Positions 16,352 through 26,100 of a stretch of 64,000 nucleotides of DNA are shown piece after piece. The notes below the pieces were generated by a model, which saw nothing but the letters and a program-made list of their open reading frames with translations, was not told the origin of the DNA and made no database searches. This DNA is from Achromobacter sp. UMC46 (GTDB lineage Bacteria; Pseudomonadota; Gammaproteobacteria; Burkholderiales; Burkholderiaceae_B). A program made the translations under genes and the position numbers. The stretch lies in assembly GCF_014170335.1 (NCBI RefSeq), contig NZ_LZZS01000004.1, forward strand, positions 806,001 through 870,000. The letters run 5' to 3'. Numbering within the stretch: the stretch's first letter is position 1; every line of letters begins with the position of its first letter.

Positions 16352-16810
16352 ATGGCTCTCAAAGTTTTCGACCTCCAGTGCGAGCACAGCCACATTTTCG
16401 AAGGCTGGTTCGGATCGCACGATGACTATGACGCGCAACAGGCGCGTGGCTTGGTCACGTGCCCGGTTTGCGGGTCGGCCAGCATCACCAAGCGCCTGTC
16501 GGCGCCACGCCTGAACGTGTCCCACCTGCATGCGCCGGCCCAGCCGCCCGCCGTGCCGGCGGGCGCGTCCGAGGCCGAGAAAATGGCCGCCTTGCAGGCG
16601 GTCGTGATGAAGCAGGTGCGCGCCTTGCTGCGCAATACCGAGAACGTGGGGCCGCGTTTCGCCGAAGAGGCGCGCCGCATCCACGAGGGCGATGCCGACG
16701 AGCGCCCCATCCGGGGCACCGCCACGCCCGAAGAGCGCGAGGCGCTGGCCGACGACGGCATCGACGTCATGGCCGTGCCGGATTTCCTGGACGACGAGCG
16801 TTTGCAGTAA
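16352..16810 (+). CDS. DUF1178 family protein
   Basis: A 152-residue protein that begins MALKVFDLQCEHSHIFEGWF, the conserved DUF1178 start, with a zinc-ribbon-like pair of cysteines (VTCPVCGS) near residue 40. The second half is acidic and helical (RIHEGDADERPIRGTATPEE), also conserved in the family. Function is unknown; it is widespread in alpha- and betaproteobacteria. The gene is alone on its strand and faces efp across a shared terminator. Confidence 0.88.
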   Translation: MALKVFDLQCEHSHIFEGWFGSHDDYDAQQARGLVTCPVCGSASITKRLSAPRLNVSHLHAPAQPPAVPAGASEAEKMAALQAVVMKQVRALLRNTENVGPRFAEEARRIHEGDADERPIRGTATPEEREALADDGIDVMAVPDFLDDERLQ

Positions 16811-16851
16811 GGTTTGCAGGACGGGCGTCTGCGATCAATGCGGCGCCAATG

Positions 16852-16884
16852 AAAAAAGCCAGACCCGAAGGTCTGGCTTTTTTT
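16852..16884. terminator. Bidirectional terminator between DUF1178 and efp
   Basis: Stem GCCAGACC/GGTCTGGC with a CGAA loop, flanked by six A on the left and seven T on the right, so it can stop transcription of both convergent genes. Confidence 0.92.
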
Positions 16885-16899
16885 GTCGCTGTTGCCGGA

Positions 16900-17460
16900 T
16901 CAGTTGTTGACGCGGCTGCGGTATTCGTTCGTGCGGGTGTCGATTTCGATCTTGTCGCCGATGGCGCAGAACAGCGGCACGTTCAGTTCGTAGCCGGTGT
17001 TGATCTTGGCCGGCTTCGTGACCTTGCCCGACGTGTCGCCGCGGACGGCGGGTTCGGTGTAGGTGATTTCGCGCACGAGCGTGGTGGGCAGTTCAACCGA
17101 GATGGCGCGGCCGTCGTAGAAGACCACTTCCACGGGCATCGCTTCTTCCAGGTAGTTCAGGGCGTCGCCCATGCTTTCGGCTTCGATTTCGTACTGGTTG
17201 TACTCTTGGTCCATGAAGACGTACATCGGGTCGCCGAAGTAGGAGTAGGTGCACTCCTTGCGATCCAGTTGGACGACTTCGAACTTTTCGTCGGCCTTGT
17301 AGACCGATTCGCTGGCCGATGCGGTCAACAGGTTCTTGAACTTCAGCTTCACAACAGCAGCGTTACGGCCAGACTTGTTGTATTCGGCTTTCTGGACCAC
17401 GAGGGGATCCTTGCCGACCATGACCACGTTGCCGACTCGCAATTCCTGAGCGGTTTTCAT
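16900..17460 (-). CDS. efp: Elongation factor P (arginine-rhamnosylated type)
   Basis: A 186-residue EF-P that relieves ribosome stalling at polyproline stretches. It starts [19 protein letters not shown] and keeps the three-domain length. The tip of the first domain reads NKSGRNAAV with Arg at residue 32, the residue that is rhamnosylated by EarP in betaproteobacteria and pseudomonads; E. coli has a modified lysine at the equivalent loop. The earP gene is 175 bases upstream on the same strand. GGAG lies before ATG 17460; an upstream extension lacks a ribosome site. Confidence 0.97.
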   Translation of the reverse strand: MKTAQELRVGNVVMVGKDPLVVQKAEYNKSGRNAAVVKLKFKNLLTASASESVYKADEKFEVVQLDRKECTYSYFGDPMYVFMDQEYNQYEIEAESMGDALNYLEEAMPVEVVFYDGRAISVELPTTLVREITYTEPAVRGDTSGKVTKPAKINTGYELNVPLFCAIGDKIEIDTRTNEYRSRVNN

Positions 17461-17635
17461 CGATAAAACTCCGGGGGGGATGGGTGCACTCGCCGTGCTT
17501 GCAAAAAGCCGCCTTCGCAAAAATCACGAGCTAAAGGTCCGGGAAAAAAGCCCCTGACAGCGGTTTCATGCACACCCCGGGAGGCGTCATAGTTGAGGCC
17601 CGACAAATTCAGGGCGACTCAGAAAACTCTCTATT

Positions 17636-18748
17636 CTAACGTTTCTTGGCCAAGTCTGCGCAAAAGTCCGCCAGATTTTCGGCCAGATCGGGCAGGGCGG
17701 CCTGGCTGGCATCCCAGTGCCGCGCGGCAGCCGACCAGGCTTGCCACGCATCGGGCGCAAGCGCCTGGGCGACGGCCGCGGCGGTCTGGCCCGTTTCCGG
17801 CTGGTTCCACGCGCGAATCAGCGCATGCGCGGAATCCGGGGCCGGATAGCGGGCCAACCAGGCATCCAGTTTTTCCAGATGGATGTTCTCGTCCTGGGGG
17901 TAAATCTGCCAGACGAGGGGACGCGCCGCCCAGGCCGCGCGGATGAAGGAATCCTCGCCGCGCACGAAGTTCAGGTCCGCGCACCAGAGCAGGCGGTCGA
18001 AATCCGGCTGGGCTACAAAGGGCAGGCGCGCCAGGGGAGGGGCGTCTGGCGCGGCGCAGGCCGCTTCCAACCCGGGTGCCACGCCCTCGGGGACCAGCAG
18101 CACGCTGGGCCGCGCGTCGGCGGTCAGCGCCTGGACCAGGGCATCGACGGGCGCCGTGGGATAACAAAACAGGGACACCGTGCGGGCGCCGTCGTGGCGG
18201 CGCAACAACACGGCGTCGTCCACGCCCAGCGATCGCAGGAAGCCGTTCTGCAGGTCCATGGACGACTGCATCGCGTCGCGTTCGGCACTGAGTCCGGGCT
18301 CGCGCAGCAGGCCGCCGGTGGCGGCCGTGAAGCCGGGGAAGAAAAAGTGCTTCACCAAGCCGTCCGGGCGCTGCGACGGCAGGCCGTGGCAGCTTTCCAC
18401 CCAGGCCTCGGCGCTCAAGTATTCCAGGTTGATCCATGCGGGATGCACGCGGCGCATGCTATCCACGAACGCCGGCGGGGGATCGCAGGCGAAGGCCTCG
18501 ATGACGACGTCGCGCGCCGTCAGGGCCGGGTCGGGCGCATCGGACCAATGCACGATGTCCACGCCGCCCAGTTGCTGCCGCGCCGCTTGGGGCGCGATGC
18601 CGGGCTGGATGCGCGCGAAGCTGGCCAGATCGTCCACCCACAGGCGGATATCCCAGCCACTGCCTCGGGCCAGCCGGCGCGCCAGCCGCCAGCAGACGCC
18701 GATGTCGCCGTAGTTATCGACGACCCGGCAAAAGATGTCTGCTTGCAT
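17636..18748 (-). CDS. earP: EF-P arginine rhamnosyltransferase EarP
   Basis: A 370-residue inverting GT-B glycosyltransferase that transfers rhamnose from dTDP-rhamnose to Arg32 of EF-P. The N-terminal motif DNYGDIGVCWRLARRLA carries the two aspartates (Asp11, Asp15) matching residues shown to be essential in Pseudomonas EarP. The nucleotide-sugar site is seen as FVRGEDSFIRAAW and VWQIYPQDENIH. It lies six bases after the DUF2863 gene and upstream of its substrate gene efp. Confidence 0.95.
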   Translation of the reverse strand: MQADIFCRVVDNYGDIGVCWRLARRLARGSGWDIRLWVDDLASFARIQPGIAPQAARQQLGGVDIVHWSDAPDPALTARDVVIEAFACDPPPAFVDSMRRVHPAWINLEYLSAEAWVESCHGLPSQRPDGLVKHFFFPGFTAATGGLLREPGLSAERDAMQSSMDLQNGFLRSLGVDDAVLLRRHDGARTVSLFCYPTAPVDALVQALTADARPSVLLVPEGVAPGLEAACAAPDAPPLARLPFVAQPDFDRLLWCADLNFVRGEDSFIRAAWAARPLVWQIYPQDENIHLEKLDAWLARYPAPDSAHALIRAWNQPETGQTAAAVAQALAPDAWQAWSAAARHWDASQAALPDLAENLADFCADLAKKR

Positions 18749-18754
18749 GACGGC

Positions 18755-19957
18755 TTAGTGGAACTTGGCGGGGGCCGCTTCGGCGTCTTCGGGCAGTTCG
18801 GCGTGAACCAGTTCGCCCAACGGGTTCGGGAAGTAGGGCGCGCCGCAGTCTTCGCAGTACTCGGCAGGCAGCACGCCGGGGATGCGGCGCACTTCGGTGA
18901 CGCCGTATTCCTTCAGCAACGCCGTGATCTCGTCGACCACGTCGGCCTGGCCTTCGTCGGACGGGAGCTCTTCTTCGCGTCCGTACAAGGGCCACACGCA
19001 GCCGTAGTAGACGTCGTTGCTGCTGCGTGCGGTGAAGCCGATACGGTATTCGTCAATACGGCTTTCGCCGCAGCCGGCCACGACCGCGCGCAACTGCGAG
19101 GCTTCCAGGCTGACCGCGCCTTCCAGCCAGCTGATGGCTGCGCGCAGCGACAACGGGCGCACGCGCCGGTCGGCTTCGCGGTTGCTGACGTAATAGGCGT
19201 CGGGCAGCAGCGCTTCGAAGCCGCAGCCCGGCAGCAGGGCGGCCAGGGTGGGCTGCGCCTGCGCAGCCCATTGTTCCTGGCACGCGTCGCGGCTGGCTTC
19301 GGCTTCGCCCAGTTGTTCCTGCCAGCGGAAGATCGGCGCGTTCTCGGGCACCGCGACGGCACCGATGATGTAGCGCGTGTCGGCCAGCATGTTCGCGGTT
19401 TCGGTTTCGGTGTTCAGGGCCGGCTTGGTCGTTTCCGCGCCCAGCGCCTGCGTGCCCAGGCGTTGCAGCCATTGCCAGGTTTCGCCGAACGTGCGGGGCA
19501 TTTCGTCCACGCTGACCAGCATGGGCATCAGTGCCGTGCGCGCCTGGCTGGACAGCACATGGCCGTGCAACTGGGCCAGCAGCGCCTGCTGGGCGGAGGC
19601 GGAGACGGGGCCGGTGGGGATGGCGTAACGGGTCCAGGCGACGATGGGCGCAACGATCAGCAGCACGTCGTACACGACGCCGTTCTTTTCGATCTTCATC
19701 GATTCAGACAGGGTTTCCGCCTGTTCGATCAAGACTTCATAGGCGCCTATGTCGCTTTGCGCGAGGTGGTCCAGGGCCGCTTCCAGCGGAGCGTCCTGCC
19801 CAGCTTTCAGCAGCTTGGGAATCGCTTCGCCAAGCTGGTTCTCCCAGAACACGTCTTCGACGCGGCTGCCCGAGCGGTTGAGCGCCTGGGCAAGCGCAAC
19901 CAGGCGGGTCGCGTCACGGGTCATGCGGGGAGCGGATTGGCTGCGGGATCGGGCCAT
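18755..19957 (-). CDS. DUF2863 family protein
   Basis: A 400-residue cytoplasmic-looking protein of a Burkholderiales family with no known function. Visible landmarks are FRWQEQLGEAEASRDACQ, YYVSNREADRRVRPLSLRAA and a Cys pair near the C-terminus (AEYCEDCGAPYFPNPLGE) that resembles half of a zinc ribbon. It is the first gene of the DUF2863-earP block with only six bases to earP, so a link to EF-P modification or translation quality is possible but unproven. Confidence 0.82.
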   Translation of the reverse strand: MARSRSQSAPRMTRDATRLVALAQALNRSGSRVEDVFWENQLGEAIPKLLKAGQDAPLEAALDHLAQSDIGAYEVLIEQAETLSESMKIEKNGVVYDVLLIVAPIVAWTRYAIPTGPVSASAQQALLAQLHGHVLSSQARTALMPMLVSVDEMPRTFGETWQWLQRLGTQALGAETTKPALNTETETANMLADTRYIIGAVAVPENAPIFRWQEQLGEAEASRDACQEQWAAQAQPTLAALLPGCGFEALLPDAYYVSNREADRRVRPLSLRAAISWLEGAVSLEASQLRAVVAGCGESRIDEYRIGFTARSSNDVYYGCVWPLYGREEELPSDEGQADVVDEITALLKEYGVTEVRRIPGVLPAEYCEDCGAPYFPNPLGELVHAELPEDAEAAPAKFH

Positions 19958-20197
19958 AACTTCGGGGGACGTCCAGTAAGTGTGTAACGACGTAGTTTAA
20001 CGCCCGCCGCGCGCCTCGGCATTCGGGGCGGACCCGGGCCCGCCGGGGGCGCAATGGCGTGGCCGCGGGCAGGCCACGCGGCAGGGTCCGTTTGATTAAT
20101 GCGGATCGGGCAACAGATCATCCCTGCAGAGGGGGTTTATTGCTGATTCGAAACGTCCGAAAATAGGTTCATCGACATCATTCCTGGAGGCTTCGCC

Positions 20198-20974
20198 ATG
20201 CGTTGGCCTACGCTTTTCGTTTCCCACGGCTCGCCCATGCTGGCCGTTGAACCCGGCTTGACCGGCCCCGTGTTGGCGGCGTGGAGCCTGGCGCAAGGCC
20301 AGAAGCCCCGCGGCATCCTGGTGGTGTCGCCCCACTGGATGGGCGAAGGGCTGGCCCTGTCCACCCGGGACCAGCAAGTGGCCTGGCATGATTTCGGGGG
20401 CTTTCCGCCGGAGCTCTACACGCTGCAGTATGCGGCGCCGGGCTCGCCCGAACTGGCGGCGCGCGTGCAGGCGCTGCTGGCCGAATCCGGCATCGCCGCC
20501 GACCGCGATCCGCGCCGTCCGCTGGACCATGGCGCCTGGGTGCCGCTGCGCTACCTGTACCCCGAGGTCGACGTGCCGGTGGTGCAGCTGTCGCTGGACA
20601 TGGCGCGCGACGCCGCCGGCCAGATGGCGCTGGGCCGCGCGCTGGCGCCGCTGCGCGACGAGGGCATCCTGATCATCGGATCGGGGTCGTTGACGCACAA
20701 TCTGCGCCACGTCCGGATGCCGCATGACGCGCCGGCCGTGCCTTACGTGCCGGCGTTCCAGGATTGGTATGCGCATCGCCTTGCGGAGCACGATGTGCCG
20801 GCCCTGCTGGATTGGCAGGCGCAGGCGCCCGGCGCGACGCAAGCGCACCCGCATGACGACCACCTGATGCCGCTGTACGTGGCGCTGGGGGCGGGCGGGG
20901 TGTCGGCCAAGCGCCTGAACGACGAGGTCTCGTACGGCGCGCTGGCGATGGACGCGTATCAGTTCGACGACTGA
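20198..20974 (+). CDS. Class III extradiol dioxygenase-like protein (DODA/YgiD family)
   Basis: A 258-residue protein of the LigB/4,5-DOPA dioxygenase superfamily. The metal ligands fit FVSHGSPM (His10), VVSPHWM (His46) and the late HPHDDHLMPLYVALGA stretch. Family members open catechol-type rings using Fe(II), or Zn(II) in plant-like relatives; E. coli YgiD acts on DOPA. The true substrate here is unknown. GGAGG sits upstream of the ATG. It is a single gene with its own promoter region and is convergent with acnA. Confidence 0.88.
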   Translation: MRWPTLFVSHGSPMLAVEPGLTGPVLAAWSLAQGQKPRGILVVSPHWMGEGLALSTRDQQVAWHDFGGFPPELYTLQYAAPGSPELAARVQALLAESGIAADRDPRRPLDHGAWVPLRYLYPEVDVPVVQLSLDMARDAAGQMALGRALAPLRDEGILIIGSGSLTHNLRHVRMPHDAPAVPYVPAFQDWYAHRLAEHDVPALLDWQAQAPGATQAHPHDDHLMPLYVALGAGGVSAKRLNDEVSYGALAMDAYQFDD

Positions 20975-20995
20975 ACCGTCCGCCAGGCGCCATGT

Positions 20996-21036
20996 AAAAA
21001 CCCCCGAAGGTTGGATCAATGTCCAACTTTCGGGGG
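20996..21036 (-). terminator. Terminator of acnA (minus strand)
   Basis: A 15-base-pair hairpin with one mismatch, CCCCCGAAGGTTGGA/TCCAACTTTCGGGGG, loop of six bases. On the minus strand it is followed by TTTTT. It lies about 70 bases after the acnA stop; on the plus strand it lacks a T tract. Confidence 0.88.
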
Positions 21037-21108
21037 TCAGTTCAGAACCGCAAGGTTCCGGGGCTTTTCATATCGCGAGGCCCTATGCCGCGGGGCCCGC
21101 GAAAGGGC

Positions 21109-23814
21109 TTAAGCGGCCAGCAGTTGGCGCAGCACGAAGGGCAGGATGCCGCCGTGCTGGTAGTAGTCGACCTCGATCGGCGTGTCGATGCGCAGCAGCA
21201 CCGTCACATCCTGCTTCGAACCATCCTTGCGGGTGATCGTCAGCGTCACGTCCTGCATCGGCTTGATGCCGTTTTCCAGGCCCGAGATGTCGTAGGTCTC
21301 TTCGCCGGTGATGCCCAGCGACTGCACGCTGTCGGCGCCCTTGAACTGCAGCGGCAGCACGCCCATGCCCACCAGGTTGCTGCGGTGAATGCGTTCGAAG
21401 CTGCGGGTGACCACGGCCTTGACGCCGAGAAGCTGGGTGCCCTTGGCTGCCCAGTCGCGCGACGACCCGGTGCCGTATTCTTCGCCGCCGAACACGACGG
21501 TGGGCGTGCCGTCGGCCACGTACTTCATGGCCGCGTCATAGATAGACATCTGTTCGCCGGTGGGCTGGAACAGGGTTTCGCCGCCTTCGAAGCGGCTGCC
21601 GTCCGGCAGCGACGGGATCATCAGGTTCTTGATGCGCACGTTGGCGAACGTCCCGCGCATCATGATTTCATGGTTGCCGCGGCGCGAGCCATAGCTGTTG
21701 AAATCGGCCTTCATGACACCGTTGGCCTTCAGCCACTTGCCGGCGGGCGACGTTTCCTTGATGGAGCCGGCGGGCGAGATGTGGTCGGTCGTGACCGAGT
21801 CGCCGAACACGCCCAGCGCGCGGGCGCCCTTGACGGCGGGCATCGCGGCCGGCGTCATGCCGAAGCCTTCGAAGAAGGGCGGTTCGGCGATGTAGGTCGA
21901 ATCCGGCCAGTTGTAGGTGTCGCCGCTGACGCCCTTGATGTTCTCCCAGAGCTTGCCCGGGTTGCTCTTGACCTGGCCGTAGTTGGCCTCGAAGACCTTC
22001 GGGTCCAGCGCATGCTTCATCAGCGCTTCGACTTCTTCGGACGTCGGCCAGATGTCGCCCAGCCAGACGTCGCCGTTCTTGCCGCGGCCAACCGGTTCCG
22101 TCATCAGGTCGCGCGTGACGGTGCCGGCCAGCGCATAGGCCACGACCAGCGGCGGCGAGGCCAGGAAGTTGGCCTTGATGTTCGGGTGGATGCGCGCTTC
22201 GAAGTTGCGGTTGCCGGACAGCACGGCCGAGCACACCAGGTCGTTGCCGGTGATGGCTTCGTTCAGGTCCGGCGTCAGGTCGCCCGCGTTGCCGATGCAG
22301 GTGGTGCAGCCGTAGGCGGCCACGTCGAAGCCCAGCTTTTCCAGGTACGGCAAGAGGCCCGTCTTGGTCAGGTAGTCGGTGACGACGCGCGATCCCGGGG
22401 CAAGCGAGGTCTTGATGTGCTTGGGAACCTTCAGCCCGGCTTCCACGGCCTTCTTGGCCAGCAGGCCGGCGGCCAGCAGCACGTTGGGGTTGGACGTGTT
22501 GGTGCAGGACGTGATGGCGGCGATCAGGATGTCGCCGTTCTTGATCTGCGTACCGGCGCTGGTCGTGAAGGTCTTGCCCAGTTTTTCAGAAGGCTGGTTG
22601 AAGCCGTTTTCAGCGACGGGCTTGGAGAACAGGTCGATGAACGTGTTCTTGACGTTGCCGATTTCGATGCGGTCCTGCGGACGCTTCGGGCCGGCCAGCG
22701 ACGGGGCCACGGTGGACAGGTCCAGCGTCAGCAGCTTGGTGAAGTTGATGTCCTGGGCGGCCGGGATGCCGAACATCTTCTGCGCCTTGAAATAGGCTTC
22801 GAAGGCGGCGATCTCGTCTTCCGTGCGGCCGGTGCCGCGGAAGTAGTCGATGGTGCGTTCGTCGACCGGGAAGAAGCCCATGGTGGCGCCGTACTCGGGC
22901 GCCATGTTGCCGATGGTGGCGCGTTCGGCCACGGTCAGGCTGGCGGTGCCTTCGCCGCAGAATTCGACGAACTTGCCCACCACTTTTTCACGGCGCAGCA
23001 TTTCGGTGATGGTCAGCACCAGGTCGGTGGCGGTGACGCCGCCGCGCAACTGGCCCTTGAGCTCCACGCCGACCACGTCGGGCGTCAGGAAATACACGGG
23101 CTGGCCCAGCATGCCGGCTTCGGCCTCGATGCCGCCCACGCCCCAGCCCACCACGCCGATGCCGTTGATCATCGTGGTGTGGCTGTCGGTGCCCACCAGC
23201 GAGTCGGGGTAGTAGACGTTGTTCTTCTTGTCCTGGTGCACGCCGCGCGCCAGGTATTCCAGATTGACCTGGTGGACGATGCCGAAGCCCGGGGGCACGA
23301 CGCCGAACGTGTCGAACGCCTGCATGCCCCACTTCATGAACTGGTAGCGCTCCTGGTTGCGCTTGAATTCCAGCTTCATGTTCAGGTCCAGCGCATTCTT
23401 GGTGCCGAAGTAATCGATCATGACCGAGTGGTCGACCACCAGGTCCACCGGCACCAGGGGTTCGATGCTCTTGGGGCTCTTGCCCATTTTGTCGGCCACC
23501 GAGCGCATGGCGGCGATGTCGGCCAGCAGCGGCACGCCGGTGAAGTCCTGCAGCACCACGCGCGCCACGACGAAGGGGATCTCGTCTTCGCGGCGGGCGT
23601 TGGCCTGCCAGTTGGCGAGCTGCTTGACGTGTTCTTCGGTGACCTTCTTGCCGTCACAGTTGCGCAGCACGGATTCCAGCACGATGCGGACCGAAACCGG
23701 GAGCCGCTGCACATCGATGCCGAGGGACTTGCCCAATGCCGGCAGCGAATAGTACTGACAGGATTTATTGCCGATCTTGAAGTTCTTGAGAGTATCTAGG
23801 GTGTTGTGCGGCAT
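21109..23814 (-). CDS. acnA: Aconitate hydratase A
   Basis: A 901-residue monomeric [4Fe-4S] aconitase interconverting citrate and isocitrate in the TCA and glyoxylate cycles. Cluster ligands are Cys437 in [10 protein letters not shown] and Cys503/Cys506 in [12 protein letters not shown], matching E. coli AcnA. The start [17 protein letters not shown] is chosen because GGAG lies just before ATG 23814; in-frame upstream codons give a non-conserved extension. The gene stands alone, with a promoter and the 25-bp element (23924-23948) in front. AcnA-type enzymes are the oxidative-stress-stable form, with AcnB (34015-36606) as the second copy. Confidence 0.98.
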   Translation of the reverse strand: MPHNTLDTLKNFKIGNKSCQYYSLPALGKSLGIDVQRLPVSVRIVLESVLRNCDGKKVTEEHVKQLANWQANARREDEIPFVVARVVLQDFTGVPLLADIAAMRSVADKMGKSPKSIEPLVPVDLVVDHSVMIDYFGTKNALDLNMKLEFKRNQERYQFMKWGMQAFDTFGVVPPGFGIVHQVNLEYLARGVHQDKKNNVYYPDSLVGTDSHTTMINGIGVVGWGVGGIEAEAGMLGQPVYFLTPDVVGVELKGQLRGGVTATDLVLTITEMLRREKVVGKFVEFCGEGTASLTVAERATIGNMAPEYGATMGFFPVDERTIDYFRGTGRTEDEIAAFEAYFKAQKMFGIPAAQDINFTKLLTLDLSTVAPSLAGPKRPQDRIEIGNVKNTFIDLFSKPVAENGFNQPSEKLGKTFTTSAGTQIKNGDILIAAITSCTNTSNPNVLLAAGLLAKKAVEAGLKVPKHIKTSLAPGSRVVTDYLTKTGLLPYLEKLGFDVAAYGCTTCIGNAGDLTPDLNEAITGNDLVCSAVLSGNRNFEARIHPNIKANFLASPPLVVAYALAGTVTRDLMTEPVGRGKNGDVWLGDIWPTSEEVEALMKHALDPKVFEANYGQVKSNPGKLWENIKGVSGDTYNWPDSTYIAEPPFFEGFGMTPAAMPAVKGARALGVFGDSVTTDHISPAGSIKETSPAGKWLKANGVMKADFNSYGSRRGNHEIMMRGTFANVRIKNLMIPSLPDGSRFEGGETLFQPTGEQMSIYDAAMKYVADGTPTVVFGGEEYGTGSSRDWAAKGTQLLGVKAVVTRSFERIHRSNLVGMGVLPLQFKGADSVQSLGITGEETYDISGLENGIKPMQDVTLTITRKDGSKQDVTVLLRIDTPIEVDYYQHGGILPFVLRQLLAA

Positions 23815-23923
23815 GATGGACTCCGTGGTTTTGCCTGGCTCTATCTGCCCGAGCGCAGGCGGCAATTTTTGGCGTTTTTGCGCGTTTGTCATTGTAGGGG
23901 AGACAAGCCCGCGTGCGGCTTTG

Positions 23924-23948
23924 TGTCTTATATCTTATATAAGACCTG
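23924..23948 (-). promoter_or_regulatory. 25-bp element shared with acnB (probable operator)
   Basis: These 25 bases are identical to 36683-36707 in front of acnB, in the same orientation to the gene. The core TCTTATATAAGA (23933-23944) is a perfect 12-bp palindrome, and a further CTTATA lies seven bases to one side. It covers the likely acnA -10 and lies 110 bases upstream of the start codon. Such AT-rich dyads suit a GntR-type repressor, but the binding protein is not identified here. Confidence 0.75.
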
Positions 23949-23961
23949 GCTAGCACGTCAA
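23934..23961 (-). promoter_or_regulatory. Probable acnA promoter
   Basis: On the minus strand TTGACG (23961-23956) and TATAAG (23939-23934) are 16 bases apart. The -10 hexamer falls inside the palindrome of the 25-bp element, so a protein bound there would block RNA polymerase. Confidence 0.55.
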
Positions 23962-24122
23962 AGTTCCGCCCCCGTTCCGGTAAACGGCAGCCGGAACTGC
24001 TGCAAAACCCCTACTTTGGCGGACAAGGGCCAAGCCCGCAAGACCCCGCGTTTTTACCAAGGAAGTCCTACAGTTGGATGGCGGGCGGCGCAGGCGCCCT
24101 CCGCAGCACGGGCAAGGCCGCG

Positions 24123-25052
24123 TCAGGCCAGGAAATCGCGTAGCAGCGGCTCGAGTTCGGCCTTCAGATAATCCACCAGCGCGCGCTGGGCGGTGGACGG
24201 GTAGGGGGTCGGCGAGGTCAGGATGAAGAGCTTGTCGCCGGGCCCTTCCGCCTTGTAGGCGGGCAGCACTTCGCGCAGCCGTCCCGATTCCAGGTCGGGC
24301 TGCACGATATAGGCGGGCAACAGCGCCACGCCGGCGCCGTCGCGGGCCGCGTCGGCCAGGAACGGGAAGTACTCGGATTGCAACCGGGGCGCCAACTTGA
24401 CCTCGTAGGCCTGCCCCTTGCGCAGCAGGCGCAGCGCCGCCTGCGGTTTGGGGCCGGGCGGGCAAAGGAAGTCCAGCCGGCCCAGGTCGCGCGGATGCGA
24501 GGGCGTGCCGGCGCGTTGCAGATACGCGGGGGCGGCGCACAAGTGCCACTTCACGTCGCCCAGTTCGCGCGCCACGTAGTCCTGCGGGGGCGAAGAGACC
24601 ACGCGCAATGCCACGTCGATCTCCGACGAAATCAGGTCGCTGACCCGGTTCGAGAACAGCACGCGCAGGCTCAGGCTGGGGTGTTCCAGGGCAAAGCGCA
24701 CCAGCAATGGGCGCAGGGCGTCGAGTTCGCCCAGTCCTGTGGGCAGGGAAAGGCGCACATGGCCGGTGGGCTCGGCGCCCAGCTTCTGCAAGGCGTGGCG
24801 GGCGGAATCCACCTCGCGCGCCATGCGGGCGCCGTGCTCGTACAGCACGCTGCCTTGATGCGTGAGTTCCAGCCGGCGGGTTGTCCGGCGAATCAATTGC
24901 GCCCCGAATGCCCGTTCCAGCTTCTGCAGATTTCGGCTGACGTGAGACCGCGTCACGCCCTGGCGCAAGGCGGCTTCGCTGAGCGTGCCCGCTTCGACGA
25001 TGGTCACGAACAACTGGATCAGATTCAGATCTAGCGCGGGCAAGGCGGACAT
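24123..25052 (-). CDS. LysR-family transcriptional regulator
   Basis: A 309-residue LysR regulator: winged helix at residues 8-66 (LNLIQLFVTIVEAGTLSEAA ... SHVSRNLQKLE) and a substrate-binding domain with the usual LRVLFSNRVSDLISSEIDVA pattern. It is divergent from the SDR/acyl-CoA synthetase/Bug genes across 148 bases and most likely controls them in response to the imported acid or its CoA ester. The wing segment reads LIRRTTRRLELTHQG, typical for the CrgA-like branch. Confidence 0.88.
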   Translation of the reverse strand: MSALPALDLNLIQLFVTIVEAGTLSEAALRQGVTRSHVSRNLQKLERAFGAQLIRRTTRRLELTHQGSVLYEHGARMAREVDSARHALQKLGAEPTGHVRLSLPTGLGELDALRPLLVRFALEHPSLSLRVLFSNRVSDLISSEIDVALRVVSSPPQDYVARELGDVKWHLCAAPAYLQRAGTPSHPRDLGRLDFLCPPGPKPQAALRLLRKGQAYEVKLAPRLQSEYFPFLADAARDGAGVALLPAYIVQPDLESGRLREVLPAYKAEGPGDKLFILTSPTPYPSTAQRALVDYLKAELEPLLRDFLA

Positions 25053-25200
25053 GGGTGTCGTCGATTGTTGCCTGTGAGGAAACAGAGTTTACTCAAAGTG
25101 AAGGATTGTCGCGCTATTCACGGGTTGATATTCTGGTCTCGAACCGCATCGGACGTATCCGTCCGCAACCGGGATTCCAAACGACAACAGGAGACAAACC

Positions 25201-26100
25201 ATGCCGCAAAGCATGTTCCGGGCGGACTTGTTCCGCGGCCAGCGCATCCTCGTCACGGGCGGGGGGACCGGCCTGGGCTACGCCATGGCGGAGCAACTGG
25301 CGTCGCTGGGCGCCACCGTCCACCTGTGCGGACGGCGCCTGTCCGTGCTGGAGGAGGCCGTCGCCGCCCTGCGCGCCAGGCATGGCGGGCAGGCCTATGC
25401 CCATGCGGTCGACATCCGCGATGCGGACGCGGTCGATGCGATGGTGGAGGGCATCTGGACCGCGCACGGTGGCCTGGACGGCCTGATCAACAACGCCGCC
25501 GGCAACTTCATCAGTCCGACTGAAAAGCTGTCGGCGCGCGGTTTCAACGCCATCGCCGACACCGTGTTCCGCGGCACGTTCTACACGACGCAGGCCGTGG
25601 GCAAGCGCTGGATCGCCACCGGCGCGCAAGGCGCGGTCGTGTCCATCGTCGTGACGTGGGTGTGGACCGGATCGCCGTTCGTGGTGCCGTCGGCGATGTC
25701 CAAGGCCGGCATCGACGCGATGACGAAATCGCTGGCCGTCGAATGGGGCCGCCACGGCATCCGCATGAACGCCATTGCGCCCGGCGTGATCCCCACCGAA
25801 GGCGCGACCGCGCGGCTGCGCCCCAACGGCGACGGCCAGGATGCCCTGATCCAGCAGAATCCCATGCGACGCCTGGGCACCGGGCACGATATCGGCGAAC
25901 TGGCGGCCTTTCTGCTGGGTCCGGGCAACGACTGGATCAACGGCCAGACGATTGCGCTGGACGGCGGCGATTATCTAGCCAATGGCGCCTACTTCAAGCA
26001 GTATTTCGAGTGGACTGAGGAAGACTGGGCGGCCGCCCGCGCCGCGATCGAAGCGCGCACCGCGCAGGACAAGGCCCTGCGCGCCGGGAAGCCGGCATGA
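25201..26100 (+). CDS. SDR oxidoreductase, 2,4-dienoyl-CoA reductase-like
   Basis: A 299-residue short-chain dehydrogenase. The NADP-binding motif is TGGGTGLGYAM and the NNAG equivalent is NNAAGNFI, the form seen in mitochondrial-type 2,4-dienoyl-CoA reductases. As in those enzymes the usual active-site Tyr is replaced in PSAMSKAGIDAMTKSLAVEW, with the Lys kept. A role in removing double bonds from an unsaturated acyl-CoA is therefore likely. Its last codons overlap the next start (ATGA at 26097-26100), coupling it to the acyl-CoA synthetase. Confidence 0.85.
   Translation: MPQSMFRADLFRGQRILVTGGGTGLGYAMAEQLASLGATVHLCGRRLSVLEEAVAALRARHGGQAYAHAVDIRDADAVDAMVEGIWTAHGGLDGLINNAAGNFISPTEKLSARGFNAIADTVFRGTFYTTQAVGKRWIATGAQGAVVSIVVTWVWTGSPFVVPSAMSKAGIDAMTKSLAVEWGRHGIRMNAIAPGVIPTEGATARLRPNGDGQDALIQQNPMRRLGTGHDIGELAAFLLGPGNDWINGQTIALDGGDYLANGAYFKQYFEWTEEDWAAARAAIEARTAQDKALRAGKPA

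Larger units (their letters stand above)
23815..24122. other. Gene-free region upstream of acnA
   Basis: This 308-base region holds the acnA promoter and the 25-bp element. It also contains an inverted repeat GTTCCGG/CCGGAAC (23974-23980 and 23991-23997) and low-complexity sequence up to the LysR stop. No ORF with a ribosome site and no clear terminator for the LysR gene was found. Confidence 0.6.

Noticed and set aside
21019..23799. Very long open frame on the plus strand opposite acnA
   Set aside because: It is the antisense of a fully conserved aconitase; long shadow frames are common in high-G+C DNA.
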